Of a DNA stretch of 64,000 nt, positions 30,764 to 42,500 are shown one piece after another. This DNA is from Rubrivivax sp. (GTDB lineage Bacteria; Pseudomonadota; Gammaproteobacteria; Burkholderiales; Burkholderiaceae_C). How positions within the stretch are numbered: position 1 is the first letter of the stretch; every line of letters starts with the position of its first letter. The stretch is from contig JADYZZ010000068.1 of the NCBI GenBank assembly GCA_020852865.1, positions 28,765 through 92,764 on the forward strand, in the 5' to 3' direction. The translations under genes and the position numbers were made by a program. The notes beneath the pieces were generated by a model. That model did no database searches. It was not told where the DNA came from and saw only the letters and a list, made by a program, of their open reading frames with translations.

Positions 30764-31507
30764 ATGTCTGTCTCGATGCGTGAAATGCTCGAAGCGGGTG
30801 TCCATTTCGGACACCAGACCCGCTTCTGGAACCCCAAGATGGCGCCGTACATCTACGGCCATCGCAACAAGATCCACATCATCAACCTCGAGAAGACGCT
30901 GCCGCTGTTCACCGAGGCGATGAAGTTCGCGCGCCAGCTCGCGGGACGGCGCGGCACGATCCTGATGGTGGGCACCAAGCGCCAGGCGCGCGAAGTCATC
31001 GCGCAGGAGGCGCAGCGCGCCGGCATGCCCTACGTCGATCAGCGCTGGCTGGGCGGCATGCTCACCAACTTCAAGACCGTCAAGGGCAGCCTGAAGAAGC
31101 TCAAGGAAATGCAGGCCGCCAAGGAGGCCGGCACCGAGCAGATGATCAAGAAGGAGGCGCTGCTGTTCGAGCGCGAGCTGGCCAAGCTCGAGAAGGACAT
31201 CGGCGGCATCCAGGACATGTCGGCCCTGCCCGACGCCATGTTCGTCATCGACGTCGGCTACCACAAGATCGCCGTCGCCGAGGCCAAGAAGCTCGGCATT
31301 CCCGTGATCGGCGTCGTCGACACCAACCATTCGCCGCTGGGCATCGACTACGTCATTCCCGGCAACGACGACTCGGCCAAGGCGGTGGCGCTGTACGCGC
31401 GCGCGATGGCCGACGCCGTGCTCGACGGCAGGGCCAACGCCACCGCCGACGTGGTGGCCGCGGTGGCCGGCGGCGACGAGTTCGTCGAGGTCAGCGAAGA
31501 ACACTGA
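30764..31507 (+). CDS. rpsB: 30S ribosomal protein S2
   Basis: S2 binds at the 30S head-body junction and is needed for mRNA recruitment with S1. The 247-residue product starts [20 protein letters not shown] and contains [16 protein letters not shown] sequence and [30 protein letters not shown] C-terminal phrases, all standard. A CGGAG ribosome site precedes ATG 30764. It opens the rpsB-tsf-pyrH-frr run. Confidence 0.98.
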   Translation: MSVSMREMLEAGVHFGHQTRFWNPKMAPYIYGHRNKIHIINLEKTLPLFTEAMKFARQLAGRRGTILMVGTKRQAREVIAQEAQRAGMPYVDQRWLGGMLTNFKTVKGSLKKLKEMQAAKEAGTEQMIKKEALLFERELAKLEKDIGGIQDMSALPDAMFVIDVGYHKIAVAEAKKLGIPVIGVVDTNHSPLGIDYVIPGNDDSAKAVALYARAMADAVLDGRANATADVVAAVAGGDEFVEVSEEH

Positions 31508-31615
31508 ACCCGTGCGCGCCGCCGCTCGCGCAGCGGCACGCGGCGTGGGCGCATCCGCGCCGGCGCGTGCCGCGGCCGGCGCCCGCCGCGCCCCCGAATC
31601 TGGAGAGAAACAGCA

Positions 31616-32506
31616 ATGTCCGTGATCACTGCAAGCATGGTGGCCGAACTGCGCGCCAAGACCGACGCGCCGATGATGGAATGCAAGAAGGCGCTCACCG
31701 AGGCCGACGGCGACCTCGGCCGCGCCGAGGAGATCCTGCGCGTCAAGCTCGGCAACAAGGCGAGCAAGGCGGCCAGCCGCGTCACTGCCGAAGGCGTCGT
31801 CGCCGCCCACGTGGGCGGCGCTGCCGGCGCCCTCGTCGAGGTCAACTGCGAGACCGACTTCGTGTCCAAGAACGAGTCGTTCCTGGCCCTGGCGCGCGCC
31901 TGCGCGCAACTGGTGGCCGAGCGCAACCCGGCCGACGTCGCGGCGCTGGCCGCGCTGCCGCTCGCGCAGGACGGCTTCGGCCCGACGGTGGAAGACGTGC
32001 GCAAGGGCCTGATCGGCAAGATCGGCGAGAACCTGTCGATCCGCCGCTTCCGGCGCTACGCCGGCGGCGGCGCGCTGGCGCACTACCTGCACGGCACGCG
32101 CATCGGCGTCATCGTCGAGTACAGCGGCAGCGCGACGGCGGCCAAGGACGTGGCGATGCATGTCGCGGCGATGAAGCCGGTGGCGCTGGCCGCCGCCGAT
32201 GTGCCCGCCGATCTGGTCGACAAGGAGCGCAAGATCGCCGCCGAGAAGGCCGCCGAGAGCGGCAAGCCGGCCGAGATCGCGGCCAAGATGGTCGAAGGCG
32301 CGGTGCAAAAGTACCTGAAGGAGGTGTCGCTGCTGCCGCAGCCCTTCGTCAAGAACGACAAGCAGTCGGTCGAGCAGATGCTGAAGGAGGCCGGCACCAC
32401 GGTGCGCGGCTTCACGCTGTACGTGGTGGGCGAGGGCATCGACAAGCGCAGCGGCGACTTCGCCGCCGAGGTGGCGGCGCAGGTGGCCGCTGCCAAGGGC
32501 CAGTAG
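31616..32506 (+). CDS. tsf: Elongation factor Ts
   Basis: Guanine-nucleotide exchange factor for EF-Tu. The 296-residue product has the N-terminal UBA-like domain (residues 4-55: [20 protein letters not shown]), the nucleotide-exchange motif [10 protein letters not shown] at about 80-89, and the C-terminal coiled-coil region. GGAGAGA lies ahead of ATG 31616. The 108-base gap after rpsB is GC-rich with several small inverted repeats, a place where rpsB transcripts often partly terminate in other bacteria. I see no gene in the gap. Confidence 0.97.
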   Translation: MSVITASMVAELRAKTDAPMMECKKALTEADGDLGRAEEILRVKLGNKASKAASRVTAEGVVAAHVGGAAGALVEVNCETDFVSKNESFLALARACAQLVAERNPADVAALAALPLAQDGFGPTVEDVRKGLIGKIGENLSIRRFRRYAGGGALAHYLHGTRIGVIVEYSGSATAAKDVAMHVAAMKPVALAAADVPADLVDKERKIAAEKAAESGKPAEIAAKMVEGAVQKYLKEVSLLPQPFVKNDKQSVEQMLKEAGTTVRGFTLYVVGEGIDKRSGDFAAEVAAQVAAAKGQ

Positions 32507-32576
32507 CCGGGCCCTGGGCGCGCACGGGCGCCGGCCGCCCGCCGCTTACACTGCAGCACCGCGAACGGACCACCTC

Positions 32577-33293
32577 ATGCCGACGCCGGCATACAAGCGC
32601 ATCCTGCTCAAGCTCTCGGGCGAGGCCCTGATGGGCGATGATCCCTACGGCATCAACCGCGCCACCATCGTGCGCATGGTGCGCGAGGTGCAGGAGATCA
32701 CGCGCCTGGGTTGCGAGGTCGCCGTCGTCATCGGCGGCGGCAACATCTTCCGCGGCGTGGCCGGCGGCTCGGTCGGCATGGACCGCGCCACCGCCGACTA
32801 CATGGGCATGCTGGCCACCGTGATGAACGCGCTCGCGCTGGCCGACACGATGCGCCAGGAGGGCATGACGGCGCGCGTGATGTCGGCCATCGGCATCGAG
32901 CAGGTGGTCGAGCCCTACGTCCGGCCCAAGGCGCTGCAGTATCTCGAGGAAGGCAAGGTCGTCGTCTTCGCCGCCGGCACCGGCAACCCCTTCTTCACCA
33001 CCGACACCGCGGCGGCGCTGCGCGGCGCCGAAGTCGGCGCCGAGATCGTGCTCAAGGCGACCAAGGTCGACGGCGTGTACAGCGCCGATCCGCACAAGGA
33101 CCCGAGCGCCACGCGCTACACGCGCATCGCCTTCGACGAGGCGATCGCGCGCAACCTGCAGGTGATGGACGCCACCGCGTTCGCGCTGTGCCGCGACCAG
33201 AAGCTGCCGATCAAGGTGTTCTCGATCCACAAGCCGGGTGCGCTCAGGCGCGTCGTGCTCGGCGAGGACGAGGGCACGCTGGTGCACGTTTGA
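32577..33293 (+). CDS. pyrH: UMP kinase
   Basis: Amino-acid-kinase-fold enzyme that phosphorylates UMP to UDP; hexameric and GTP-activated in bacteria. The 238-residue product has [16 protein letters not shown] at the N-terminus, the nucleotide-binding GGGNIFRG, and [20 protein letters not shown] weak -10-like TACACT lies at 32547-32552 ahead of ATG 32577. It is followed by frr after 21 bases. Confidence 0.97.
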   Translation: MPTPAYKRILLKLSGEALMGDDPYGINRATIVRMVREVQEITRLGCEVAVVIGGGNIFRGVAGGSVGMDRATADYMGMLATVMNALALADTMRQEGMTARVMSAIGIEQVVEPYVRPKALQYLEEGKVVVFAAGTGNPFFTTDTAAALRGAEVGAEIVLKATKVDGVYSADPHKDPSATRYTRIAFDEAIARNLQVMDATAFALCRDQKLPIKVFSIHKPGALRRVVLGEDEGTLVHV

Positions 33294-33314
33294 CGACGAG
33301 GCTGCAACTTCGCC

Positions 33315-33875
33315 ATGGACACCGCCGAGATCAGGAAGACCGCCGAGCACAAGATGGGCAAGTCGCTCGAGGCGCTGAAGAACGAACTGCACAAGATCCG
33401 CACCGGGCGGGCGCATCCCGGCATCCTCGACCAGGTGCATGTCGACTACTACGGCTCCAAGGTGCCGATCAGCCAGGTCGCCAACGTCTCGCTGATCGAC
33501 GCGCGCACGATCAGCGTGCAGCCCTGGGAGAAGGGCATGGGCGCGAAGATCGAGCGGGCGATCCGCGAGAGCGATCTCGGCCTCAACCCGAGCGCCCAGG
33601 GCGACTTGCTGCGCGTGCCGATGCCGCCGCTCACCGAGGAGCGGCGGCGCGAGCTGAGCAAGGTCGTGCGCCACGCCGGCGAGGAATGCAAGATCGCGGT
33701 GCGCGCCGTGCGCCGCGAGGCCAACGAGCACCTGAAGAAGCTGCTCAAGGACAAGGCCGTCAACGAGGACGAGGAGCGCCGCGTGCAGGCCGACGTGCAG
33801 CATCTGACCGACAACGTCGTCGCCGAGATCGACCGCCTGGTGCACGGCAAGGAAGCCGAGGTGATGGCGGTCTGA
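33315..33875 (+). CDS. frr: Ribosome recycling factor
   Basis: Splits post-termination ribosomes together with EF-G. The 186-residue product is typical: [20 protein letters not shown] near the N-terminus, [14 protein letters not shown] in domain II and QPWEKGM. The C-terminal helix has [19 protein letters not shown] 33315 lies 21 bases after pyrH; uppS follows after 20 bases. Confidence 0.97.
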   Translation: MDTAEIRKTAEHKMGKSLEALKNELHKIRTGRAHPGILDQVHVDYYGSKVPISQVANVSLIDARTISVQPWEKGMGAKIERAIRESDLGLNPSAQGDLLRVPMPPLTEERRRELSKVVRHAGEECKIAVRAVRREANEHLKKLLKDKAVNEDEERRVQADVQHLTDNVVAEIDRLVHGKEAEVMAV

Positions 33876-33895
33876 GCGCCGCCGCCGGGTCTGCG

Positions 33896-34654
33896 ATGTC
33901 GGGCAAACCCAAGCTCGTGCCGCTGCAGGGCGCCGCGCCCGACGCGGTGCCGCGCCATGTCGCGGTGGTGATGGACGGCAACGGCCGCTGGGCGCGCCAG
34001 CGCTTCATGCCGCGCTTCTTCGGCCACAAGGCCGGTGTCGACGCGCTGGTGCGCGCGGTCAACCTGTTCGCCGAGCGCGGCGTCGCCTACCTGACGGTGT
34101 TCGCCTTCTCGTCGGAGAACTGGAAGCGCCCCAGCGAGGAGGTGTCGGGACTGATGAGCCTGGTGCTGGTGGCGGTGTCCAAGTACCTGGGCAAGCTTGC
34201 CGGCGACGGCGTTCGCATCCGCATCGTCGGCGACCGCTCGGCCGTTTCCGACAAGCTGCGCCTGGCCTGGGAGCAGGCCGAGGCCCTGACGCGCCACAAC
34301 ACGCGCATCACGCTCGCGGTGGCGTTCAACTACGGCGGGCGCTGGGACGTCGTGCAGGCCTGCCGTCAGGCGCTTGCCGAGGGCGTCGCGCCGGGCGATT
34401 TCGACGAGGCTTATCTGTCGAGCCACATGGCGCTGTCGTTCGCGCCCGACCCCGACCTGTTCATCCGCACCGGCGGCGAGATGCGCATGAGCAACTTCAT
34501 GCTCTGGCAGGCCGCCTATTCGGAGCTGTTCTTCACCGAGTGCCTGTGGCCGGACTTCGGCACGCGCGAGATCGACGCGGCGCTCGCGGCCTATGCGCAG
34601 CGCGATCGGCGCTTCGGCGGCATCCGCCAGCCGGTGGTGGCCGAGGGTGATTGA
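33896..34654 (+). CDS. uppS: Undecaprenyl diphosphate synthase
   Basis: cis-Prenyltransferase that makes the C55 lipid carrier for peptidoglycan and O-antigen. [13 protein letters not shown] holds the catalytic Asp (about residue 27). [17 protein letters not shown] and the C-terminal [19 protein letters not shown] are conserved. Product is 252 residues. It begins the uppS-cdsA-dxr-rseP-bamA string found across proteobacteria. Confidence 0.96.
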   Translation: MSGKPKLVPLQGAAPDAVPRHVAVVMDGNGRWARQRFMPRFFGHKAGVDALVRAVNLFAERGVAYLTVFAFSSENWKRPSEEVSGLMSLVLVAVSKYLGKLAGDGVRIRIVGDRSAVSDKLRLAWEQAEALTRHNTRITLAVAFNYGGRWDVVQACRQALAEGVAPGDFDEAYLSSHMALSFAPDPDLFIRTGGEMRMSNFMLWQAAYSELFFTECLWPDFGTREIDAALAAYAQRDRRFGGIRQPVVAEGD

Positions 34655-34702
34655 GGTCCGCGCGGCAGCATCGCAGCGGTGCGCTCGGGCCGCGGGCGCG
34701 CC

Positions 34703-35554
34703 ATGCTGAAGCAGCGCGTCGTCACGGCGCTCGTGCTGGTGGCGATCATGTTCGCGGCGCTGGCGGCGCCCGGGCGCTGGCCCTTCGCGCTCGTCAGTCT
34801 CGCGCTGTTCGCCGCCGGAGCCTGGGAGTGGGCGCGCCTGAACCGGACGCTGCCCGCACTGCTGTCGGCGGCCCTGTTCGCGCTCGTCGGCCTCGGCGCT
34901 CTTGCCGGCGGCTGGGGCGACGCGGCGCCGGCGGCGCTGTGGCGTGCGCTCGCGCTGCTGTGGCTCGGCGGCGGTGCCCTCGTGCTCTGGCGCGGCCCTG
35001 CGGCCTGGCCGCGCTGGCCGCGCCTGCTGCGCTGGCTGCTCGGCCTGTCGGTGCTGGGCGGCGCCTGGCTCGCGCTCGTGCACGCGCGCACGATCGGCAT
35101 CAACTTCATGCTGTCGATGCTGTGTCTGGTGTGGATGGCCGACATCGCCGCCTACTTCGGCGGCCGTGCCTTCGGCCGGCGCAAGCTCGCGCCTTCGATC
35201 AGCCCCGGCAAGAGCTGGGAGGGCCTGTGGTCGGGCGTGGCCGGCGTGTTGGCGCTCGCGCTCGTCTGGATCTGGCTCGACCGCGCGTCCGGCTTCCAGG
35301 TCCCCAGCCTTTACACGCGCCTGGTGTCCGCGTTCGGCTGGCCGCTCGCGGCGGCGGCGCTCGTCGGTCTGAGCGGCCTGAGCGTGGTCGGCGACCTGTT
35401 CGAGTCGCTCGTCAAGCGTGCCGCCGGCGCCAAGGACAGCAGCCGGCTGCTGCCCGGCCACGGGGGCGTGCTCGACCGCGTCGACGCGCTGCTGCCCGTG
35501 ATGCCGGCCTCGCTCGCGCTCGTCGGGCTGAGCGCCGGCCTGGGCCGCGGGTGA
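34703..35554 (+). CDS. cdsA: Phosphatidate cytidylyltransferase
   Basis: Makes CDP-diacylglycerol from phosphatidic acid and CTP at the inner membrane, the branch point of phospholipid synthesis. The 283-residue product has about eight hydrophobic segments. The C-terminal CdsA signature spans SPGKSWEG and [18 protein letters not shown], including the metal-binding acidic residues. ATG 34703 is preferred over an in-frame upstream start at 34679. Its TGA overlaps the dxr GTG. Confidence 0.95.
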   Translation: MLKQRVVTALVLVAIMFAALAAPGRWPFALVSLALFAAGAWEWARLNRTLPALLSAALFALVGLGALAGGWGDAAPAALWRALALLWLGGGALVLWRGPAAWPRWPRLLRWLLGLSVLGGAWLALVHARTIGINFMLSMLCLVWMADIAAYFGGRAFGRRKLAPSISPGKSWEGLWSGVAGVLALALVWIWLDRASGFQVPSLYTRLVSAFGWPLAAAALVGLSGLSVVGDLFESLVKRAAGAKDSSRLLPGHGGVLDRVDALLPVMPASLALVGLSAGLGRG

Positions 35555-36756
35555 CCGACGTGGACGGCCCGCGCCAGCGCGTCGCCGTACTCGGCTCCAC
35601 GGGGTCGATCGGCACGAGCACGCTCGATGTCATCGCGCGCCATCCGCAGCGTTTCGAGGTCGTCGGTCTGACCGCGCACCAGCGCGTCGACGAGCTCGTC
35701 GCGCAGTGTCTGCGCTGGCGCCCGCGCTGGGCCGTGTTGCCCGACGCGGCGCGCGCGCGCGCGGTGCGTGAGCGCCTCGCCGCCGCGGGCCTGCGCACCG
35801 AGGTGACGAGCGGCGCCGAGGCCTTGTGCGAGCTGGCGGCCGCGCCCGAGGTCGACACCGTGATGGCTGCCATCGTCGGTGCCGCCGGCCTGGCGCCCTG
35901 CCTGGCCGCGGCACGCGCGGGCAAGCGGCTGCTGCTGGCCAACAAGGAGGCGCTGGTCGTCGGCGGCGCCCTGTTCATGCAGGCGGTGGCCGAGGGCGGC
36001 GCGACGCTGCTGCCCATCGACAGCGAGCATTCGGCGATCTTCCAGTGCCTGCCCGAGGAGCGGCGCAGCTGGGACGCGCGCATCGACCACCTCGTGCTCA
36101 CCGCCAGCGGCGGCCCGTTCCGGCAGCGCGATCCGGCGACGCTCGCCACGGTCACGCCGGACGAGGCGCTGGCGCATCCGAACTGGGTGATGGGACGCAA
36201 GATCTCGGTCGACTCGGCGACGATGATGAACAAGGCGCTCGAGGTGATCGAGGCGCGCTGGCTGTTCGACCTTGCCCCCGAGCGCGTGCGCGTCGTGATC
36301 CACCCGCAGAGCATCGTGCACTCGATGGTCGTGTGCCGCGACGGCTCGGTGCTGGCTCAGCTCGGCACGCCCGACATGCGCGTGCCGATCGCCTACGGCC
36401 TGGCGTTTCCCGAGCGCATCGAGTCGGGCGCGGCGCGGCTCGATTTCGGCGCCCTGCAGGGCCTGAGCTTCGAGGCGCCCGACGCCGGGCGCTTTCCCGG
36501 CCTGCAGCTCGCCTGGCAGGCCCTGGCCGGGCCGTCGGGCAGCACCGCGGTGCTCAACGCCGCCAACGAGGAGGCCGTGGCCGCCTTCCTCGCGGGAACC
36601 ATCGGCTTCACCGAGATTCACAGAGTGAACGCGGCGACGCTCGAGCAGTTGGAGCCGCGCTTGCCGGTGCCGCCCACCCTCGATGACCTGCTCGATCTCG
36701 ATCGCCGCGCGCGCTCTCTGGCGCGTGCCCTCCTGACGCAGCGGGTGCCGGCATGA
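35551..36756 (+). CDS. dxr: 1-deoxy-D-xylulose 5-phosphate reductoisomerase
   Basis: NADPH-dependent first committed enzyme of the MEP isoprenoid pathway, the target of fosmidomycin. The NADPH motif [13 protein letters not shown] is at about residues 15-27. [12 protein letters not shown], the metal-site [13 protein letters not shown] and TASGGPFR are intact, as is the [18 protein letters not shown] loop. The start is GTG 35551, overlapping the cdsA stop (GTGA). Product is 401 residues. It overlaps rseP by 4 bases. Confidence 0.96.
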   Translation: MTDVDGPRQRVAVLGSTGSIGTSTLDVIARHPQRFEVVGLTAHQRVDELVAQCLRWRPRWAVLPDAARARAVRERLAAAGLRTEVTSGAEALCELAAAPEVDTVMAAIVGAAGLAPCLAAARAGKRLLLANKEALVVGGALFMQAVAEGGATLLPIDSEHSAIFQCLPEERRSWDARIDHLVLTASGGPFRQRDPATLATVTPDEALAHPNWVMGRKISVDSATMMNKALEVIEARWLFDLAPERVRVVIHPQSIVHSMVVCRDGSVLAQLGTPDMRVPIAYGLAFPERIESGAARLDFGALQGLSFEAPDAGRFPGLQLAWQALAGPSGSTAVLNAANEEAVAAFLAGTIGFTEIHRVNAATLEQLEPRLPVPPTLDDLLDLDRRARSLARALLTQRVPA

Positions 36757-38120
36757 GCTATGTCGTCGGCCTGCTGCTCACGCTGGGCCTGCTCATCGTC
36801 ATCCACGAGTACGGCCACTACCGCGTGGCGCGGGCCTGCGGCGTCAAGGTGCTGCGCTTCTCGGTCGGCTTCGGCCGCGTCGTCTGGCGCTGGCAGCGGC
36901 AGCCGGGCGGCACCGAGTTCGTCGTCTGCGCGCTGCCTCTGGGCGGCTACGTGCGCATGCTCGACGAGCGCGAAGGCGAGGTCGATCCGCACGAGCTGGC
37001 GCGCGCCTTCAACCGCCAGAGCCTGGCCCGGCGCGCTGCGATCGTCGCCGCCGGGCCGCTGGCCAACCTGGCGCTCGCGGCCTTGCTGTTCGCCGCCGCC
37101 TACTGGGCCGGCATGCAGGAGCCCAAGGCTCTGTTCGGCGCACCGCAGCCCGACAGCATCGCCGCGCGCGCCGGGCTGCGTTCGGGCGACTGGGTGCAGG
37201 CCGTCGGCGAAGGCGACGGTCAATGGCGCGACCTGCGTTCGATGACCGATCTGATGTGGCGGCTGACGCAGGCGGCGCTGCAACGCGAGAAGCTCGCGTT
37301 GCGCGTGAGCGACCGCGACGGGCGCGGCGCGCGCACGCTCGAGCTCGATCTGGGCACGCTCGAGCCGCGCGAGGTCGACGCCGATCTGGCGCGCCGCATC
37401 GGCCTCGGCCCGCCCTTCGCGGAACCCCTGATCGGCGCGGTGAAGGCGGGCGGTCCGGCCGACCGGGCCGGTCTCGCGCAGGGCGATCGCGTGCTCGCCA
37501 TCGACGGCGCCGCCGTCGCCGACTCGAGCGTGCTGCGCGAACGCATCCGCGCCGGCGTGCGCGGCGCCCAGCCGGTGCTGCAGCACTGGCTCGTCGAGCG
37601 CGGCGGACGCAGCGTCACGCTCGACGTCGTGCCGCGCGTCGATGCCGCCGCGTCGGCGCCCTACGGCCGCATCGACGCGATGATCGGCGCGCCGGCGGCG
37701 CAGGTCACGGTGCGCTACGGCCCGCTCGAGGGCCTCGTGCGCGGGTTCGAGCGCACCTGGGATACCTCGGCGTTCACGCTGAAGATGCTCGGCCGCATGC
37801 TGGTCGGCGAGGCCTCGCTGAAGAACCTGTCGGGTCCGATCAGCATCGCCGACTATGCCGGCCAGTCGGTGCGTCAGGGGCCGGTGCGCTTCATCGAATT
37901 CCTGGCCATCGTCAGCGTCAGCCTCGGCGTGCTGAACCTGCTGCCGCTGCCGATGCTCGATGGCGGCCACCTGATGTATTACATTTTCGAGGGCGCCACC
38001 GGTCGCCCGGTCTCCGACCTCTGGCTCGAGCGGCTCCAGCGCGGCGGCATCGCGTTGCTGCTCACGATGATGTCGGTTGCCCTCTACAACGACGTGGCCC
38101 GCCTGCTGGGCCTGCACTGA
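36753..38120 (+). CDS. rseP: Site-2 zinc metalloprotease RseP
   Basis: Inner-membrane intramembrane protease that cleaves anti-sigma factor RseA in the envelope stress response and clears remnant signal peptides. The zinc motif HEYGH lies at residues 18-22 in the first membrane helix. Two PDZ domains occupy roughly residues 110-320. The second metal motif [11 protein letters not shown] is near residue 405. Product is 455 residues. ATG 36753 overlaps the dxr stop. bamA starts 7 bases downstream. Confidence 0.96.
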   Translation: MSYVVGLLLTLGLLIVIHEYGHYRVARACGVKVLRFSVGFGRVVWRWQRQPGGTEFVVCALPLGGYVRMLDEREGEVDPHELARAFNRQSLARRAAIVAAGPLANLALAALLFAAAYWAGMQEPKALFGAPQPDSIAARAGLRSGDWVQAVGEGDGQWRDLRSMTDLMWRLTQAALQREKLALRVSDRDGRGARTLELDLGTLEPREVDADLARRIGLGPPFAEPLIGAVKAGGPADRAGLAQGDRVLAIDGAAVADSSVLRERIRAGVRGAQPVLQHWLVERGGRSVTLDVVPRVDAAASAPYGRIDAMIGAPAAQVTVRYGPLEGLVRGFERTWDTSAFTLKMLGRMLVGEASLKNLSGPISIADYAGQSVRQGPVRFIEFLAIVSVSLGVLNLLPLPMLDGGHLMYYIFEGATGRPVSDLWLERLQRGGIALLLTMMSVALYNDVARLLGLH

Positions 38121-38127
38121 TCGCCCG

Positions 38128-40434
38128 ATGTTTCCAGCGTTTCCGGGCGCCGCCGAGCGCGGCGCCTTTGTCCTGATCGTGGCGGCCGCGGCGGCGCTGG
38201 CCGCTCCCGCCGCCAAGGCCGTCCAGCCCTTCGTCATCAAGGACATCCGCGTCGAGGGTCTGCAGCGCACCGATCCCGGCACGGTGTTCGCCGCGCTGCC
38301 GTTTCGCATCGGCGACACCTACACCGACGACAAGGGCTCGGCGGCGCTGCGCGCGCTTTTCGCGACCGGCCTGTTCAAGGACGTGCGCATCGAGATCGAG
38401 GGCGAGGTCGCGGTCGTCATCGTCGACGAGCGCGCGATCATCGCCAGCGTGAGCTTCGCCGGTCTCAAGGAGTTCGACAAGGACCCGCTCACCAAGTCGC
38501 TCAAGGACGCCGGCATCGGCGAGGGGCTGCCTTTCGATCGCGCGCTGATCGACCGCGCCGAGCAGGAGATCAAGCGCCAGTACCTCACACGCAGCCTGTA
38601 CGGCGCCGAGGTCACGACGACGGTGACGCCGATCGAGCGCAACCGCGTGAACATCACGTTCACGATGAACGAGGGCGAGGCGGCCAGGATCTCGAGCCTG
38701 CGCATCGGCGGCAACTCGGTGTTTTCGGAGTCGACGCTGCTCGACGAGTTCGAGCTCAGCCCCACCGGCTGGTTCAGCTGGTACACCAAGAACGACCGCT
38801 ACTCGCGCAGCAAGCTCAACGCCGACCTCGAGCGGCTGCGTGCCTACTACGTCAACCGCGGCTACCTCGAGTTCGCGATCGAGTCGACGCAGGTCACGAT
38901 CTCGCCCGACAAGCAGCGCATCGCGATCGCCGTCTCGATCCGCGAAGGCCAGCCGTACACGGTCACCGCCGTGCGCCTCGAGGGCGACTACCTGGGCAAG
39001 GAGGACGAGTTCCGCACCCTCGTCGGACTGCGCCCGGGCGAGCCGTATCGCGGCGACGCGGTGACCGAGACGGCCAAGCGCTTCGGCGAGCGCTTCGGCC
39101 TGTACGGCTACGCCTTCGCGCGCGTCGAGCCGCGCCCCGAGATCGACCGCGCCCGCGGCCAGGTGTCGGTGGTCTTCGTCGCCCAGCCCGAGCGCCGCGT
39201 CTACGTGCGGCGCATCGACGTCGCGGGCAACACGCGCACGCGCGACGAAGTCGTGCGGCGCGAGTTCCGCCAGCTCGAGGGTGCCTGGTACGACGGCGCG
39301 CTCATCAAGCTGAGCAAGGAGCGCGTCGACCGCCTGGGCTTCTTCAAGGACGTCGACGTCGAGACGAGCGAGGTTCCCGGCGTGCCCGATCAGGTCGACC
39401 TCGTCGTCAACGTGACCGAGAAGCCGACCGGCAATCTCTCGGTCGGCGCCGGTTACTCCAACGCCGAGCGTTTCACCTTCACGGCGGCGATTCGCCAGGA
39501 CAACGTCTTCGGCTCGGGCAACTCGCTCGGCCTCGAGATCAACACCGGCCGTACCAACCGCACGCTCGTCGTCAGCACCCTCGATCCGTACTGGACGGTC
39601 GACGGCATCTCGCGCTCGTTCGACCTGGTCTACCGCCGCAGCAAGGCGCTGAACCAGCTGCTCGACGAATACGAGGCCTCCAACCAGCGCCTGGGCATGA
39701 CCTTCGGCGTGCCGTTCTCTGAGTTCGACACCGTCTACCTCGGCCTCGCCGCCGATCGCCAGGTCATCGGCACGGCCGTCGGCGTGCCCCTGGCCTACCT
39801 GAACTACCGCGTGCTGTTCGGCGAGACGAGCATGGCGTTCCCGCTCACGCTGGGCTGGGCGCGCGACCGCCGCGACAGCGTGATCGTGCCCACGCGCGGC
39901 AGCTACCAGCGCGTGAACCTCGAGTGGAGCTTCGCGGGCGACGTGCGCTACACGCGCACCAACGTGCAGGCGCAGCAGTACTGGGCGCTGCCCAGGCAGC
40001 TGACGCTCGGCTTGAACGCCGAGTTCGGCTGGGGCAAGGGCCTGGGCGGCAAGCCGTTCCCGGTGTTCAAGAACTTCTACGGCGGCGGCCTGGGCACGGT
40101 GCGCGTGTTCGAGCAGGGCTCGCTCGGCGTCATCGATCCGACCGGCGCCTACGTCGGCGGCGCCAAGCGCTTGAACGCCAATGCCGAGCTGTACTTCCCG
40201 GTGCCGGGCACCGGCAACGACAAGTCGCTGCGCATCTTCGCGTTTGCCGACGTCGGCAACGTCTGGCGCGAAGACGAGCGCATGAGCGCCGACTCGCTGC
40301 GCTCGTCGGCGGGTCTGGGCCTGTCGTGGATCTCGCCGGTGGGTCCGCTCAAGCTGAGCTGGGGCACGCCGCTCAGGCTGCAGCGCAACGATAGAATCCA
40401 GCGCTTCCAATTCCAGATCGGGACCGCGTTCTGA
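38128..40434 (+). CDS. bamA: BamA outer-membrane assembly factor
   Basis: Omp85-family core of the BAM complex. A signal peptide (about residues 1-32, ending AKA-VQ) is followed by five POTRA domains (about 33-430) starting [19 protein letters not shown]. The C-terminal 16-stranded barrel ends with QIGTAF, a beta-signal with terminal Phe. The lid-lock motif region [12 protein letters not shown] and the VRGF-equivalent are recognisable. Product is 768 residues. The start is ATG 38128. Its stop overlaps the skp ATG. Confidence 0.96.
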   Translation: MFPAFPGAAERGAFVLIVAAAAALAAPAAKAVQPFVIKDIRVEGLQRTDPGTVFAALPFRIGDTYTDDKGSAALRALFATGLFKDVRIEIEGEVAVVIVDERAIIASVSFAGLKEFDKDPLTKSLKDAGIGEGLPFDRALIDRAEQEIKRQYLTRSLYGAEVTTTVTPIERNRVNITFTMNEGEAARISSLRIGGNSVFSESTLLDEFELSPTGWFSWYTKNDRYSRSKLNADLERLRAYYVNRGYLEFAIESTQVTISPDKQRIAIAVSIREGQPYTVTAVRLEGDYLGKEDEFRTLVGLRPGEPYRGDAVTETAKRFGERFGLYGYAFARVEPRPEIDRARGQVSVVFVAQPERRVYVRRIDVAGNTRTRDEVVRREFRQLEGAWYDGALIKLSKERVDRLGFFKDVDVETSEVPGVPDQVDLVVNVTEKPTGNLSVGAGYSNAERFTFTAAIRQDNVFGSGNSLGLEINTGRTNRTLVVSTLDPYWTVDGISRSFDLVYRRSKALNQLLDEYEASNQRLGMTFGVPFSEFDTVYLGLAADRQVIGTAVGVPLAYLNYRVLFGETSMAFPLTLGWARDRRDSVIVPTRGSYQRVNLEWSFAGDVRYTRTNVQAQQYWALPRQLTLGLNAEFGWGKGLGGKPFPVFKNFYGGGLGTVRVFEQGSLGVIDPTGAYVGGAKRLNANAELYFPVPGTGNDKSLRIFAFADVGNVWREDERMSADSLRSSAGLGLSWISPVGPLKLSWGTPLRLQRNDRIQRFQFQIGTAF

Positions 40435-40991
40435 TGAGCCCCAGCCGCCTCGCATCGTTCACTGCCGGGCTCGGTGCCCGCGCCGCGCGTCCGCTCGCCC
40501 TGCCGCTGGCGGCCGCCGCGCTCGTCCTGGCGACGCTGCCTGCGGCGGCCCAGGAGCTGAAGATCGGCTATGTCAACAGCGAACGCGTGCTGCGCGAGGC
40601 CACGCCGGCCAAGGCCGCGCAGGCCAAGCTCGAGGCCGAATTCGGCAAGCGCGAGCGCGAGCTCAACGATCAGGCCAGCAAGCTCAAGGCGGCGGCCGAC
40701 AAGCTCGACAAGGACGCCCCCACGCTCGCCGAGACCGAGCGCACGCGCCGCCAGCGCGAACTCGTCGAGCAGGACCGCGACCTGCAGCGCAAGCGCCGCG
40801 AGTTCCAGGAAGACCTGAACCAGCGCCGCAACGAGGAGCTGGCCGGCGTCGTCGAGCGCGCCAACCGCGTCATCAAGCAGATCTTCGACGGCGAGAAGTA
40901 CGACGTCATCCTGCAAGAGGTCGTCTTCGCTGGCCCGCGCGTGGACATCACCGACAAGGTGATCAAGGCGCTCAACGCGCCGGGCAAGTAG
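40434..40991 (+). CDS. skp: Periplasmic chaperone Skp (OmpH)
   Basis: Trimeric chaperone that carries unfolded outer-membrane proteins to the BAM complex. The 185-residue precursor has a long signal peptide (cleavage after AAAQ-EL, near residue 39), then the family start [12 protein letters not shown] and a charged coiled-coil body (residues 60-150). It starts with the A of the bamA TGA, so translation is coupled. A -10-like TAGAAT at 40392-40397 inside the end of bamA could give extra transcription. Confidence 0.93.
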   Translation: MSPSRLASFTAGLGARAARPLALPLAAAALVLATLPAAAQELKIGYVNSERVLREATPAKAAQAKLEAEFGKRERELNDQASKLKAAADKLDKDAPTLAETERTRRQRELVEQDRDLQRKRREFQEDLNQRRNEELAGVVERANRVIKQIFDGEKYDVILQEVVFAGPRVDITDKVIKALNAPGK

Positions 40992-41008
40992 GGCACGCGG
41001 GCCGCGGC

Positions 41009-42040
41009 GTGCGCGTCCGCATCGGCGAGATCGCGGCCCTGCTGGGCGGCGAGCTGCTCGGCGACGCCACCCTCGAAGTCGAGCGTATCGCTCCGCTGGA
41101 CAGCGCCGACGCCCGGGCGATCGGCTTTCTCGCCCACGCGCGCCATGCCGCGCAAGTGCAGCGCAGCGCCGCCGGCTGCCTGATCGTCGCCCCGGCGCTG
41201 CGCGATGCGGCCGCCGCGCGCGGCGCGGCCATCGTCTGCGCCGACCCCTACCTGGCCTACGCGCGGCTCACGCAGTGGTGGGCGGCGCGCGTGCGCACCG
41301 CTCCGTGCTCGGGCGTCCATCCGAGCGCGGTCGTGGAACCCGGCGCCCGCATCGCGGCCTCGGCGAGCGTGGGTGCGCTCGCCTACATCGGCGCGCAGGC
41401 CTGCCTGGCTGCGGGCGCCGTGGTCGGTGCGCAGGCGCATGTCGGCGCGCACGCCGAGCTGGGCGAGGGCACGACGCTGCACGCGCGCGCCGTACTCGCG
41501 CGCGGCTGCCGCATCGGCGCGCGCGGCATCGTCCACAGCGGTGCCGTCGTCGGCGCCGACGGCTTCGGCTTCGCGCCGGTGCCCGACGAAGGCGGACGCT
41601 GGGAGAAGATCGAACAGCTCGGCGCGGTGGCGATCGGCGACGACGTCGAGATCGGCGCCAACAGCTGCGTCGACCGCGGCGCGCTCGAGGACACCGTCGT
41701 CGGCAACGGCGTGAAGGTCGACAACCTGGTGCAGATCGGCCACAACGTGCGCATCGGCGAGCACAGCGCCCTGGCCGGCTGCGTCGGCGTGGCCGGCAGC
41801 GCGCGCATCGGCCGGCGCTGCACCTTCGGCGGCGCCGCGATGATCCTCGGCCACCTCGAGATCGCCGACGACGTGCACGTCAGCGCCGGCACGCTGATCT
41901 CGCGCTCGATCCGAAAGGCCGGCGTCTACAGCGGCGTGTTTCCCTTCGACGACAATGCCGCCTGGGAAAAGAACGCCGCCACCCTGCGGCAGCTGCACGC
42001 GCTGCGCGAGCGCATCCGCGCGCTGGAGAAGAGGCAATGA
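41009..42040 (+). CDS. lpxD: UDP-3-O-acylglucosamine N-acyltransferase
   Basis: Third step of lipid A synthesis: adds the N-linked 3-hydroxyacyl chain. An N-terminal uridine-binding domain (about 1-100) precedes a left-handed beta helix of hexapeptide repeats (about 105-310) containing [10 protein letters not shown] and the catalytic His in [14 protein letters not shown]-terminal helix follows. The start is GTG 41009. Product is 343 residues. Its stop overlaps the fabZ ATG, in the standard lpxD-fabZ-lpxA-lpxB order. Confidence 0.95.
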   Translation: MRVRIGEIAALLGGELLGDATLEVERIAPLDSADARAIGFLAHARHAAQVQRSAAGCLIVAPALRDAAAARGAAIVCADPYLAYARLTQWWAARVRTAPCSGVHPSAVVEPGARIAASASVGALAYIGAQACLAAGAVVGAQAHVGAHAELGEGTTLHARAVLARGCRIGARGIVHSGAVVGADGFGFAPVPDEGGRWEKIEQLGAVAIGDDVEIGANSCVDRGALEDTVVGNGVKVDNLVQIGHNVRIGEHSALAGCVGVAGSARIGRRCTFGGAAMILGHLEIADDVHVSAGTLISRSIRKAGVYSGVFPFDDNAAWEKNAATLRQLHALRERIRALEKRQ

Positions 42041-42483
42041 GCGGGCTCGACATCCACCAGATCCTCGCCAAGCTGCCGCACCGCTATCCGTTCCTGATGG
42101 TCGACCGCGTGCTCGAAGTCGAGGTCGGGCAGTACGTCAGGGCGGTCAAGAACGTCACCATCAACGAACCGTACTTCGTCGGCCACTTCCCGGTGCGGCC
42201 GGTGATGCCGGGCGTGCTGATCATCGAGGCGCTGGCGCAGGCCGCGGCCATGCTCGCCTACGTCAGCACGGGCGGCTCGGCCGGCGACGACAAGGTGGTC
42301 TACCTGGCCGGCGTCGACAACGCGCGCTTCAAGCGGCCGGTGGAGCCGGGCGACCAGCTCTTGCTCGAGGCCTGGCTCGAGCGCATCAAGGCCGGCGTGC
42401 ATCGCTATCGCACGCGCGCCTCGGTCGAAGGCCAGCTCGTCGCCGAGGCCACGATCATGTGCACGGAGCGCAAGGTCAGGTAG
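42037..42483 (+). CDS. fabZ: 3-hydroxyacyl-ACP dehydratase FabZ
   Basis: Hot-dog-fold dehydratase of fatty acid elongation that shares its 3-hydroxyacyl-ACP substrate with LpxA and LpxD. The 148-residue product has the family start [19 protein letters not shown]. The catalytic His is in [20 protein letters not shown], with the Glu in the same motif. It is coupled to lpxD by a 4-base overlap. Confidence 0.97.
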   Translation: MSGLDIHQILAKLPHRYPFLMVDRVLEVEVGQYVRAVKNVTINEPYFVGHFPVRPVMPGVLIIEALAQAAAMLAYVSTGGSAGDDKVVYLAGVDNARFKRPVEPGDQLLLEAWLERIKAGVHRYRTRASVEGQLVAEATIMCTERKVR

Positions 42484-42500
42484 CGCGGGTTCGCTGCGAC

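Noticed and set aside
30597..30923. 108-codon frame with a good ribosome site ahead of rpsB
   Set aside because: Its second half overlaps rpsB out of frame and it has no recognisable protein features; kept only as a possible leader peptide within the rpsB leader finding.
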